DNA of 64,000 nt from Dehalococcoidia bacterium. Lineage in GTDB: Bacteria > Chloroflexota > Dehalococcoidia > Lucifugimonadales > Lucifugimonadaceae. The notes beneath the pieces are model-generated. The model had not been told where the DNA came from. It was given only the letters and a program-made list of their open reading frames with translations, and did not search any database. Below are positions 1 to 8,599 of this stretch, in pieces (positions within the stretch are counted from its first letter, which is position 1; each line of letters begins with the position of its first letter). Both the position numbers and the translations under genes were made by a program. Location of the stretch: NCBI GenBank assembly GCA_022819585.1, contig JAJEGY010000036.1, positions 1 to 64,000 of the forward strand. The letters run 5' to 3'.

Positions 1-1825
1 CGACCCGGGCCCGCCGGGTTTCGATGGTGACCAGGGGATTGGCGGCGCTCACGTCCAGCGGCAGGAAGATGCCCGACAGGCCCAGGTACACGTTGTTGTT
101 GCTCGGCCCATGGCCGCCCTGGCTGATGGGGTTGTTGCCCGAGCCTCTGCCCCAGCGCACCATGCTGCCGTGGCCCAGGTGGTGATTGTGCTTCACCCCC
201 GCCGTGGCGTGGGTCGTGCCCGTCTGCGTGCCGGTGTTCGGACCCCGTTGGATGCTGGGGGCCACGCCGTTGGCGTTGCGCGCCGCGGTGTGGCTGTTGT
301 TGTCCCAGGTGCCGTCCCAGAAGTCGTTGTAGTCGTCGGCGACCTTGGGACCGTTGAGCCAGTGGATGGGGTGCGAGAAGGGCGTGTGGCCGGGCTCTCC
401 CGACACCATGATGCCCGTGGCGGTGTGCCAGGCCGCGTCCACGGCTCCGGTGCTCCCCACCACCCGGAAGGTGTCCTTGTACTGGCGGATGTCCGCGTGG
501 CCGGTGCTTGTGCCGCCGATCCGGTTGCGCACGAAGGTGTCGTAGTCGGCGATGTTGCCGGAGGATCCGTCGCGCTCGTTGTCCGTGCGGAACAGCAGCC
601 GGAACTGGTCCCCCGCGCTCACGCCCGAGGGCTTCAGCGCCCAGTTCTCCGGGACGAAGTTGACGTCCGCTATCTGGACCACGGCGTACTGTCCCTGGTT
701 CGTGGCGTCGCTCTGGGAGCCAATGGTGATCCCCGACGGCGATTTTTTGAAGCCCATGACGAAGGATTCGTAGCCCTCGATCTCGCCGTCCAGCGGCACG
801 GGCAGGCTGAAGGTGTGGCTGGTCACGCCCGCCGGCACCGTCACCGAGTGCACGGCGGAGAATGGATCTACTGACGCCCCGAATTGAGCGGTTGAGGCCT
901 TATCCACGCTGATGTCCTTGCGCAGGTCGGCGTTGCAATTATAGAAGGCAATCTCAAAGGTGCGCGCTCTCTTGGTGGGCGAGCTGAAGGTCAGCGTAGG
1001 CCGCAGCGGGTCGCCCTCCCGCACGTTGTAGTCGCCGCGGCTGAACTTCACCGTGTTGTCTGAGGCAACCGGTCCGATGGGACCGACTATCGTCGAGAAC
1101 ACGCGTTCAGTTCGCCCACTGCCGTCGTCGTGGAGGATCCGCGACCGGATGTAGCTGCCGACGTCCGCTTGCTGCGGGGTGTAGGACTGGGAATCCGATA
1201 TGGTAGTCCAGCCAGTAAGGCTCGAGGTCGAAGATCGCTCCCAACGGTGCGCGGACGTACCCTCGCCATCGGGGTCGGCGCAGACCTTTTGTACCGTCAG
1301 GGTGCCGTTCACCTGGGGCCGGCCGCCGATCCGAAAGGCGGGCCGGCCGGTTTCCTGGGAAATCGTCACCGTCATTGTGGATGAGGCGTTCACACCGTAG
1401 CCGGCACTGGCGGTGAAGGCCAGAATGACGGTTTCGCCGTGGTCCGAGACCGCGTCCTCCAGGATCGTGATTGAAAGTGGCAGAGAAGTAAAGCCCTGCG
1501 TCCCCGCCGGAATGGTTAACGTCCCGGTACGGGCCGCGTAGTCCGGGCTGCCGGTATGGATGGTGTAGTCCACTCCGGGCGTCGCCGTCCCGCCCATGGT
1601 GTAGCTGACGGTCAAGGGCGCTGACAGAGCCTTGCTGAGTTGAAGATTTAATACATGCCTTTGGGATTCTACCAGGGTTCCGGGTTCCAACAGAGCAGTA
1701 CTACGACTCAGCCAAAACACGTTCGGGACACTCTGAGCCTCGGCCCGCTCGGTGGGCGTCGCAACGACCACGATGGCCAGCAGCGCCAGGACCAGCAGCG
1801 GCAGCCGCCACCTCGCGCCGCGCAT
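1..1825 (-). CDS. Secreted Calx-beta-type surface protein, 3' end beyond the left edge
   Basis: Reading the minus strand from the ATG at 1825 gives one uninterrupted frame of about 608 codons that runs off the window edge, so the C-terminus is missing. A Sec signal peptide is evident (MRGARWRLPLL, then a leucine/alanine/valine core and cleavage near AEAQS). The next stretches (LTVSYTMGGTATPGVDYT; GTLTIPAGTQGFTSLPLSI; ILEDAVSDHGETVIL) have the shape of Calx-beta modules, which are extracellular beta-sandwich repeats. A second region (FSRGDYNVREGDPLRP onward) repeats the theme, followed by a His/Asn/Gly-rich segment near the edge. A good ribosome site (AGGTG) lies 5-6 bases before the ATG. Likely exported and surface-exposed. 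The ligand is not predictable. Confidence 0.8.
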   Translation of the reverse strand, partial: MRGARWRLPLLVLALLAIVVVATPTERAEAQSVPNVFWLSRSTALLEPGTLVESQRHVLNLQLSKALSAPLTVSYTMGGTATPGVDYTIHTGSPDYAARTGTLTIPAGTQGFTSLPLSITILEDAVSDHGETVILAFTASAGYGVNASSTMTVTISQETGRPAFRIGGRPQVNGTLTVQKVCADPDGEGTSAHRWERSSTSSLTGWTTISDSQSYTPQQADVGSYIRSRILHDDGSGRTERVFSTIVGPIGPVASDNTVKFSRGDYNVREGDPLRPTLTFSSPTKRARTFEIAFYNCNADLRKDISVDKASTAQFGASVDPFSAVHSVTVPAGVTSHTFSLPVPLDGEIEGYESFVMGFKKSPSGITIGSQSDATNQGQYAVVQIADVNFVPENWALKPSGVSAGDQFRLLFRTDNERDGSSGNIADYDTFVRNRIGGTSTGHADIRQYKDTFRVVGSTGAVDAAWHTATGIMVSGEPGHTPFSHPIHWLNGPKVADDYNDFWDGTWDNNSHTAARNANGVAPSIQRGPNTGTQTGTTHATAGVKHNHHLGHGSMVRWGRGSGNNPISQGGHGPSNNNVYLGLSGIFLPLDVSAANPLVTIETRRARV

Positions 1826-1850
1826 CAGAACACCTGCCGAACTTCTGTTC

Positions 1851-1865
1851 GGGGGGGGGGGGGGG
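1851..1865. repeat. 15-base G homopolymer upstream of the surface-protein start
   Basis: Fifteen consecutive G on the plus strand (C on the coding strand) lie 25 bases upstream of the surface-protein ATG, just behind an inverted GAAC-GTTC pair. Tracts of this length slip during replication and are a common basis of phase variation of surface proteins. An assembly artefact in a homopolymer is the alternative. Confidence 0.85.
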
Positions 1866-1983
1866 CATTGGAAGTCAAACGACCAATCACTGGTTTCATC
1901 ATACTATTCTCCAACGCGCTGTTCCTCTGCGTGCCTGGTCTTGCTCACGGCGGGCACATTCGTCGCTATAGTTCCCTTACCTT

Positions 1984-2025
1984 ACCAGCCAACCAAGCAT
2001 ATGAACCAGCCAACCAAGCATATGA
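1984..2025. repeat. 21-bp tandem repeat, two perfect copies
   Basis: The unit starting ACCAGCCAACC occurs twice head to tail (1984-2004 and 2005-2025) in the gene-free stretch between the surface protein and the hsdR fragment. No ORF uses it convincingly. The rest of 1866-2227 shows no gene. Confidence 0.85.
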
Positions 2026-2072
2026 GCAACCCGTTTGCGTATAGGGTACAGCTTAACTTAGCAACCCTCCGC

Positions 2073-2094
2073 TTTTCAAGGGGCCCCTTGAAAA
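2073..2094. repeat. 22-bp perfect palindrome
   Basis: TTTTCAAGGGG is followed immediately by its exact reverse complement, with no loop. It could be a protein-binding or recombination site. Without a loop it is a poor terminator. It lies about 150 bp before the point where the hsdR fragment begins. Confidence 0.8.
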
Positions 2095-2227
2095 AATCAA
2101 GAACTTTCATATTGACCCTCGTGCTGGACCTGTAGGCGGCGTCTGAGCCGTCACTACTCAGGAAAAGGCGTCCTGACCTCAATACTGTGATGGGACTGTC
2201 CAGCCCCGTCGTCGCATAGCAGCGAGG

Positions 2228-2647
2228 TTGCCCGGCCCTTGGGGAGAAGCTGACGTCGCAGGAACTGCTATCGCGTTGCTTGATATTACCAGGAAGTTGC
2301 TCATCGTTACCGACAAGCTGTTGACCGGCTTCGACGTGCCGCTGCTGTACTGCAAGTGCTTGGACAAGCCGATGCGCGACCACATGTTGCTCCAAGCCAT
2401 CGCGCGGGTGAACCGACCGTACGTGGACGGAGAAGGCCACAACAAGCCTATCGGCCTAATCGTAGATTTCGTGGGCGTGCTTCGTGATCTGAGAAATGCG
2501 CTGCAGTTCGACTCGTCCGACGTGAGCGGCGTGATTGAGGACCTTGACCTGCTGATGCACGACTTCCAGGACAAGATTGCCGAGGCAAAGTCGGTCTATC
2601 TCGACAGCGAAGACGGTGGCCGAGACGCGAGCGGTCTATGCCGTTAG
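2228..2647 (+). pseudogene. hsdR: Type I restriction enzyme HsdR, internal fragment
   Basis: The frame contains a clear piece of the HsdR helicase core: [17 protein letters not shown], then [20 protein letters not shown] (motif VI region) and [10 protein letters not shown]. HsdR proteins are usually about 1,000 residues; only about 115 residues are homologous here (roughly 2286-2630), with unrelated sequence on both sides. No hsdM or hsdS is visible. The open frame starts at 2228 but nothing before 2286 resembles the family. A decayed remnant of a type I restriction system is the simplest reading. Confidence 0.85.
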
Positions 2648-2673
2648 TGGAGGGAGCGCAGGAAAGCATCTTC

Positions 2674-2916
2674 ATGCAGGTGACTGATCTGAGTTGGCGT
2701 GAGCATATATCCGTCGATTCGAACGTCTGCCACGGACAGGCCTGGATCACTGGCACTCGTGTGACGGTACCAGTGATCCTCGACAACCTCGCTGCTGGAT
2801 TAACCGTTGAGGAAATTGTTGAGAGCTATCCGTCGGTTTCTGCCGATGCAATCGAGGCGGCTTTGCGCTATGGTGCCGAGCTAGCCAAGGAACGCGTTGT
2901 GCCGTTGAGTGCGTAG
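2674..2916 (+). CDS. DUF433 family antitoxin-like protein
   Basis: About 80 residues with the DUF433 signature: WREHISVDSNVCHGQAWI, GTRVTVPVIL, LAAGLTVEEIVESYPSV and a helical tail (AIEAALRYGAEL). The family is a small winged/helix-turn-helix fold that usually precedes a DUF5615 PIN-like toxin, as here (next gene starts 10 bases after the stop). An in-frame ATG at 2638 exists, but family members start just before the WRE motif, so ATG 2674 is preferred. Expected to bind and neutralise the toxin and to repress its own promoter. Confidence 0.8.
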   Translation: MQVTDLSWREHISVDSNVCHGQAWITGTRVTVPVILDNLAAGLTVEEIVESYPSVSADAIEAALRYGAELAKERVVPLSA

Positions 2917-2925
2917 GTACAACCT

Positions 2926-3348
2926 TTGCGTGTCAAGCTCGACGAGAATCTCCCGCTTCAGATCAAGGAACTATTCATAGATTCTGGACATGACGCGGAT
3001 ACCGTTCTCGACGAGGGAATGAGCGGTGCATCGGACCCGGAAGTCTTGGCGGCCTGCCTTGCTGAAGACCGCGTCTTGGTGACGCAGGATGCCGACTTCG
3101 CCGACATTAGGGCGTATCCGCCAAGGGAGAATCCCGGCATCATCGTTTTTCGACTTGCCGATCAAACGCGAGACACTCTGATGGAAGTGGGTTCCCGCTT
3201 GATTCATACGCTGGTCAGATCATCCCCAGAAGGCCATCTTTGGATTGTGGAAGATTCTAGGGGCCGTATACGCGATTGCCCCATGACCACGATCACCGAA
3301 GATGAAGTGGAACAACTGGCTCTTGGCTGGCTGAAGGGTGTTGGTTGA
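2926..3348 (+). CDS. DUF5615 PIN-like toxin-type nuclease
   Basis: A 140-residue protein starting MRVKLDENLP, followed by GHDADTVLDEGMSGASDPEV, then EDRVLVTQDADFADIR and GIIVFRLA. These are the conserved acidic positions (D6 and E7 near the N-terminus, the DAD/DF motif in the middle) of the DUF5615/Mut7-C-like PIN fold, a Mg-dependent RNase family. The start codon is TTG. It forms a two-gene unit with the DUF433 gene 10 bp upstream, the typical antitoxin-first order. The C-terminus is slightly longer than usual but the frame is intact, unlike most neighbours. Confidence 0.8.
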   Translation: MRVKLDENLPLQIKELFIDSGHDADTVLDEGMSGASDPEVLAACLAEDRVLVTQDADFADIRAYPPRENPGIIVFRLADQTRDTLMEVGSRLIHTLVRSSPEGHLWIVEDSRGRIRDCPMTTITEDEVEQLALGWLKGVG

Positions 3349-3402
3349 GAATCCGTCAATGGGGCAGACATCGCGCCCGATTGCCTTATGGCTTGTCGAC
3401 AA

Positions 3403-4074
3403 TCAAATCTGCTTGAACTCGGACAGCGCTACATCGCCCGTGCCCTTGATCTGGGCGATGTACAGCCTGTCCGACGTAGCGATACTGATCTGATGGTGGG
3501 TCAATAGATCGCATATTTTTCCCACCCACTCCGATACGTGCTGTTCATAGTATTCCAAGTCGTCATCCCGAGACCGGAACGGATTACGGGCATGCAGAAC
3601 ACCTCCTAGTCGGCCGTACACTTCACGAAACTCATCCCGCGACAACCACCGATTGTCGGTTCGTTCCTCCAATCGACCCACGTATTGCGATAAATTGTTG
3701 ATGCGAGAATCGTCGTCCCCATCGTCTTTGATCAGATTCAACGGCCGGGGATAGCAGTCGGGATTGATGCTTTCAAGCGCCGTCATTATCTGCTCCGCGT
3801 GGTATTCCTTCGTGATCCTGCGGGGCAGCTCTCTGTTGCCGTTTGCGGTCAGGCAAGCGTAAGCGACGCTTTCAAGTGTCAAGCGCAGCTGCAGGCACAT
3901 GCTCTCCACCCGAGTGCGAGTGTAACGCCCTGCATTGGTGCGATACATGTAGTCCACAAAATCCAAACGATAGCTGATTTCCAACATCAGCTGCTTGTAG
4001 CGTTCTTGTAAATCGGGATCGATCACCATCGAAACTATCTGCCTTAGTGCGTGTGACGCCATTGCGCAATTCAA
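3403..4074 (-). CDS. Uncharacterised 223-residue protein, possibly HEPN-like
   Basis: An intact frame with no family I can name. It is mostly helical by composition. RVESMCLQLRLTLESVAYAC followed much later by EVYGRLGGVLHARNPF resembles the arrangement in HEPN RNases, where a helix carries an R-x(4-6)-H motif (here R-LGGVL-H). That is only a suggestion. TTG 4074 gives the longest frame; ATG 4062 is equally possible and neither has a clear ribosome site. It faces the DUF433/DUF5615 pair tail to tail with 54 bp between the stops. Confidence 0.6.
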   Translation of the reverse strand: MNCAMASHALRQIVSMVIDPDLQERYKQLMLEISYRLDFVDYMYRTNAGRYTRTRVESMCLQLRLTLESVAYACLTANGNRELPRRITKEYHAEQIMTALESINPDCYPRPLNLIKDDGDDDSRINNLSQYVGRLEERTDNRWLSRDEFREVYGRLGGVLHARNPFRSRDDDLEYYEQHVSEWVGKICDLLTHHQISIATSDRLYIAQIKGTGDVALSEFKQI

Positions 4075-4191
4075 CGCGCGGTCGGTAAGGGGAGCGTCAA
4101 AGGCGGCAGCACATCACATCTCGCCACCCGGACGTGAAGTTCCTGTCCATTATCAAGGGAGCAAAAGCTTCACGCCACATCATACACAACT

Positions 4192-4600
4192 TCAATTCGG
4201 TTTGGCTCCGTAACGATTGGGTCCTTGGGCGCCCCGCATGAACCCCAAGTTGGTCAGCATGACCCATCCGCCGATAAACGGAACCAAGTACCGCAGCATC
4301 CACCCCGCCGACTTGCCCCTACCGTTCAAGCGTTTGATCTGCAACGCGATCAGGCACCTGAGAGCTGCTACTGCGACCCTTAAGATGGCGAGCGCACCGA
4401 CAAGCCCGCGCGATTGTACGATCCGTCCCGTTCCGCAGACAGACCGAGCATGTATCCCCCGCAGAAAAGCAAGGCGTATCCTCCAATGGTGAGGATGATG
4501 GTGTGGACCCGCCATGTGAGCGGGTCGATGCGTTACGTCGGGTGGAAGTAGAGTGCCGGCATCTGGTTGAAGACTGTCTGCCCAAGATTGAAGCCTGATT
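4192..4600 (-). pseudogene. DUF805 membrane protein, frameshifted
   Basis: The 3' half encodes LQIKRLNGRGKSAGW, LVPFIGGWVML and GPNRYGAKPN, the hallmark C-terminus of DUF805 inner-membrane proteins. The 5' half lies in a different frame (DPLTWRVHTIILTIGG, then FCGGYMLGLSAERDG, a membrane segment), with a TAA just before it. The two frames meet near 4400-4410. No single start gives a full-length protein, so the gene is broken by at least one frameshift and one stop. Confidence 0.7.
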
Positions 4601-4915
4601 TGCGATTCTGGAGAAAGACCGCGGGTCAAGCCCGCAACAGTCGGATGTCTACCTGATTTGCGTGAAACTGCTTCAGTCCGAGATTCACGAGACTCACGCG
4701 AATTGGAACGACACCGTGAAGCGCGCAATAGGACCTCGGGAGTTCTGAGTCATAGTCCCCACATCATAAACAACACCATCATTTAGTCCTGATTTCGGTC
4801 TATCTGGGTGCGTCAAACGGATAATTGCCTCGTCACTTGACAGAATGTTTCACCCGTTGTCGGGAATGACTTAGATACAATAACTCAAAAACAGGGATCA
4901 ACTAACCCATCGGCA

Positions 4916-7900
4916 TTGAACCTCCGACATAAGTCAACACCCGCCATATCGCTGGTCATCTTCGCCTGCTTGGCGCTTGTAACCGCCTTCGGCGTTTCAA
5001 GTGCAGTCAACCAAACGGCCGAAGCACAAAACGGCATATGCGACCGATCCCTCCCGGCCCGAGCCGCGATTCTGGCTGAACTCAATCTGACCGACTGTGC
5101 AGACGTGACAGATGCCCATCTGTCCGCCATCGACCATCTCTCCGTCATCTCTGGAAATGGGTTGATGGCCGGCGATTTGGATGGTCTAACGGGCGTTGAG
5201 GAACTCACCCTGAGGGGTTGGGGGTATTTTCCAACCCCCAATGGGATTTTCGCACAATTGACAAGCTTGAAATCTCTGGTCATTCTGGACTTTACAGTTA
5301 CAGGGGTCCTGGCAGCCGATTTCGATTCGCTCGAAAATCTCGCTCAGTTCGAGGAACTCGTGCTCTACGGTCCTCGCATTTCTAGCATCGAAACTGATTC
5401 GTTCGCTGGTTTGAACAACCTGAAGTGGCTTTGGATCTACGCTCATGCACTTACGACCATAGAAAGCGGCATTTTCAACGGCTTGGGCAATCTCCAATGG
5501 CTGCTGTTCTACGGCAACGCAGTCAACACTGTCGCCCCAGGCGCATTCGACGGCGTCGGCGAAGGTGTAAACGACGGCATGAGAGGCGATTCCGAATTCG
5601 GCGTGCTCTACCTGCGACTCAACGCACTCGAAACTTTGGGCGCAGATACCTTCACCGGCCTTGCCGGTCTAGAACGTCTCGCGTTACATAGCGATGCACT
5701 ATCTACGATTGAAGTTGGAGCATTCAACGGTTTGGACAGCCTCTACCTCCTTTATCTCAGCGCTGGAGCGCTCTCGAATTTACCGACCGGCACTTTCTCT
5801 CCGCTGGACGAGCTTGAAATTTTGAGGCTCAACAAAGGTGGCAAAGAGATTCTAGAAACCGAAGCGCCGGGAGAATTGACGTCAATCGTGACTCTCGATC
5901 TTTGGGATCAATCCGTCACGACTTTGAAAAGGACGTATTTCGACACATTGGGCCATTTGCAACGGCTCTTCGTGGACCACAACACCAAAGTCGAACGGGT
6001 CGAAAGCAGGGCTTTTGACGATCTGACCCAATTGAAACGTTTGACAATCTCCGACAACAAAATCCGATCCTTGCCCGACAGAATCTTCGAACCGCTGACT
6101 GAACTCGAACACCTGGACCTTAGCAACAACCTCATCACCACACTGCCCGACAGTTTCATCGCGTCGCCGCCTTGCTCGCTTCACACGCTGAACATCGGCG
6201 GCAACCGATTCAGGTCCGTGCCGGCTGCTGAGATCGATGGAATCAATTACAACATCCTCAGCACTCTCCCACAGCCTAACCGAAACGGTTGCGGACCCGA
6301 CGAAGGCATCAATCACATCCACTTGGACGACATCCCAATGACACAGGACGACCTCGACCTTATCGAGCCGTACAGGGTCGTCGAAACATTGTCGCTGGCC
6401 AACACTGGAATAACTGCTACTCAAGCCATCAACGTCAGAAGAGGGACGGATCTAGTAACCATTAAGCGACTCGATCTGTCTTACAACGATCTCAGCGGTC
6501 TGAACGACCATCACCAGCGCGCCGCGTTGCCGACCATCGTCGGACGATTGAACGTATTGGAAGAGTTGCTGCTTGCCGGTACGAAGATCGATGGCGAGAC
6601 GGCAATGATCATCGCGCAGAACCTGCCACCCAGTGTCAAGCGGTTTTCTCTCGCCGACAACGATCTCACAGATTGGAACAATCCAGATCTCGCCCCAGCG
6701 CTTAAAGCAGCATTCAGCGCAGTGAATAAACATTGGGAGCTGATGGACCTCTCAAACACTGGTCTGGATTCAACCGCTGCCGCTTCCATAGTTCCCAGCA
6801 TCTCTCGACAAGAAGCTGGTAGACCCGTCGGTCTCTATGAAGTCGACGAAAAAGCCCCTGAAGTCACGCTCGACTTGTCGAACAACCTTCTGACACGCTT
6901 CGAGCCCTCATGGATACGAGGGTGGGAACAAGCAATCACCATTGACCTTTCGTGTAACGACATTTCTTCTTTGAAACCCGAATGGTTCACTCGGTTGGCT
7001 ACGCATCTGAATCGTCTGTACTTGAACGGCAACTCATTGCCGAGGCAAGACATCGACGACTGGGACGATGTGCTCCCTAATCTGACTTCTATCGACAACG
7101 GTAGGGCATGTCATCGATCTGACTACACCATTCCCAAGAGCACCTCGCGCATTCTCAGCATCGAACCGAGCATCGATAGACTCGCAATCAATCCCGGCAG
7201 CATTGTGCGACTCGAGATAGATTTCTACGGCCGCCAGAAAGTCCTTGACAACGATCTTGCTGAACAAGCTCTGATTCTGTGGAGCGACGGACGGGCCGGT
7301 GGAAATTTCAGCGGCACTGGTCGGCAGATACACTACACTGCTCCCGAAGCTCCAGGCAAATACACCATTCTGGCGCGCGTACCGTCTTCGCAATGCTACG
7401 GCGATTTCGATCAGTGCGGCGCAGAGTTCCAAGTAGCCGTCATACGCAGGTCGAGCATCGACACCACCGCTGTGGAGCCGGTAAACCCGCAGGGCGAAAT
7501 CCCAAATGTCCTCACCGACAACGAGGGAACCGCCTATGAAGTCCTCACACCGGTCGACGGCGGCCAATACATCGGCGACGGGTTCACACTTGCCGCACCA
7601 ACTGGAGCGATTCAGAATGGCGAGTTTATCGGTATCAGCATAGAGAAAGGCGAGGCGGCATCGAATATCGGTCAGACTCACCTAAGCTACACCCTTGCTG
7701 GGCACTGGTATCGAATATCGACGATCGACGCCGACCGTCAACCGATATCCAACTATCAACTAAACGCGCCAGCGCAGGCATGCATCCCGTTGCCTGACGA
7801 ATTTAGGAGCAACATCGATGATTTAGCGATCATGGCTGTCGATTCCGAGAGCTTCGCGATACTCTCGAGCAGGGTGTACATCAAAGCCGACGGCTCGGTG

Positions 7901-8158
7901 CGCCTATGCGGCAATATCAGTGCGTTGCCCGCCGAGGTCGCCGCCGCCAAACGCGGAGCACCATCCGCACCGACCACGCCGGTTCCGCCAGAACAATCCG
8001 AAGAAATCAAGGCTCCTGATACCGGCGGACGAGAAGTCCCGAGCGGTTTCATGATCATCGCACTTCTTTTGGGCATCGGCATAGCGTATGCAGGGGTTCG
8101 GCACCTGAATCGCAATACGCATCTCCTACTCTCCCACGGTGGAAGAGGGACGGAATGA
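4916..8158 (+). CDS. Leucine-rich-repeat surface protein with PDTGG C-terminal anchor
   Basis: A 1,080-residue exported protein. Residues 10-40 form a signal peptide (LVIFACLALVTAF, cleavage near AEAQN). Residues about 60-400 hold bacterial LRRs of the LxxLxxLxL type (e.g. LTELEHLDLSNNLITTLPDS). A second LRR-like block covers about 460-740. Then come an Ig-like module (SRILSIEPSIDR to APGKYTIL) and a beta-rich module. The C-terminus reads APDTGG, a hydrophobic segment (FMIIALLLGIGIAYAGV) and a basic tail: the layout of a sortase-type signal. The start is TTG with no obvious ribosome site. The C-terminal third has a broken paralogue at 12216-13240. Confidence 0.85.
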   Translation: MNLRHKSTPAISLVIFACLALVTAFGVSSAVNQTAEAQNGICDRSLPARAAILAELNLTDCADVTDAHLSAIDHLSVISGNGLMAGDLDGLTGVEELTLRGWGYFPTPNGIFAQLTSLKSLVILDFTVTGVLAADFDSLENLAQFEELVLYGPRISSIETDSFAGLNNLKWLWIYAHALTTIESGIFNGLGNLQWLLFYGNAVNTVAPGAFDGVGEGVNDGMRGDSEFGVLYLRLNALETLGADTFTGLAGLERLALHSDALSTIEVGAFNGLDSLYLLYLSAGALSNLPTGTFSPLDELEILRLNKGGKEILETEAPGELTSIVTLDLWDQSVTTLKRTYFDTLGHLQRLFVDHNTKVERVESRAFDDLTQLKRLTISDNKIRSLPDRIFEPLTELEHLDLSNNLITTLPDSFIASPPCSLHTLNIGGNRFRSVPAAEIDGINYNILSTLPQPNRNGCGPDEGINHIHLDDIPMTQDDLDLIEPYRVVETLSLANTGITATQAINVRRGTDLVTIKRLDLSYNDLSGLNDHHQRAALPTIVGRLNVLEELLLAGTKIDGETAMIIAQNLPPSVKRFSLADNDLTDWNNPDLAPALKAAFSAVNKHWELMDLSNTGLDSTAAASIVPSISRQEAGRPVGLYEVDEKAPEVTLDLSNNLLTRFEPSWIRGWEQAITIDLSCNDISSLKPEWFTRLATHLNRLYLNGNSLPRQDIDDWDDVLPNLTSIDNGRACHRSDYTIPKSTSRILSIEPSIDRLAINPGSIVRLEIDFYGRQKVLDNDLAEQALILWSDGRAGGNFSGTGRQIHYTAPEAPGKYTILARVPSSQCYGDFDQCGAEFQVAVIRRSSIDTTAVEPVNPQGEIPNVLTDNEGTAYEVLTPVDGGQYIGDGFTLAAPTGAIQNGEFIGISIEKGEAASNIGQTHLSYTLAGHWYRISTIDADRQPISNYQLNAPAQACIPLPDEFRSNIDDLAIMAVDSESFAILSSRVYIKADGSVRLCGNISALPAEVAAAKRGAPSAPTTPVPPEQSEEIKAPDTGGREVPSGFMIIALLLGIGIAYAGVRHLNRNTHLLLSHGGRGTE

Positions 8159-8190
8159 GGGAACATTCAATCATTCATATCACACGAGAA

Positions 8191-8403
8191 TCAAAGCTCA
8201 TACGACAGCGGCAACACGATGTGGGACGGGCACTCAGTTGAATGCCATATCGTCTGATGCGCGATTTCGCAGCGTTGCTGGATCCCTAGCGGAGCGCCGG
8301 TGTTCGGGTTGACATCGAAACATGGCCAGTTGCTGATGATGAATCCAAGCAAGTCAGCTTCGCTTCTTGATGCCACGCTCGCTACCTCAGGGTGTGTGGA
8401 CAA
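8191..8403 (-). pseudogene. CocE/NonD-family hydrolase, C-terminal remnant
   Basis: The frame encodes FDVNPNTGAPLG, then CEIAHQTIWHS and CPSHIVLPLSYEL, which matches the very end of the X-Pro dipeptidyl-peptidase C-terminal (galactose-binding-like) domain of CocE/NonD hydrolases, where the usual text is VNPNTG...YHD..HPSHIVLP. Those enzymes are 500-700 residues long; here only about 50 remain and the catalytic alpha/beta domain is absent. It is a truncated remnant on the strand opposite to the LRR gene. Confidence 0.65.
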
Positions 8404-8599
8404 ATAATCAGGGAAAGGGACGGCTGCCAGTTTGCCCGTAGATATCGCAATGCTTCAAGCCGCCTCGTTCGAAGGCTATCGTAATAAAGCCTGCCGACAA
8501 ATTTCGAGGCGACGATCAGTAAATGTGTGGATTGGGCTTTGCCCGTTTTCGCACAATGGTCGTCATGCCGCACCACTCGTCATTTGAGACGGTCGTCCC

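Noticed and set aside
4192-4728. A single 178-codon minus-strand gene
   Set aside because: Only its last 70 residues match DUF805; the Arg/Ser-rich first part is out of frame and the true upstream part lies in another frame.
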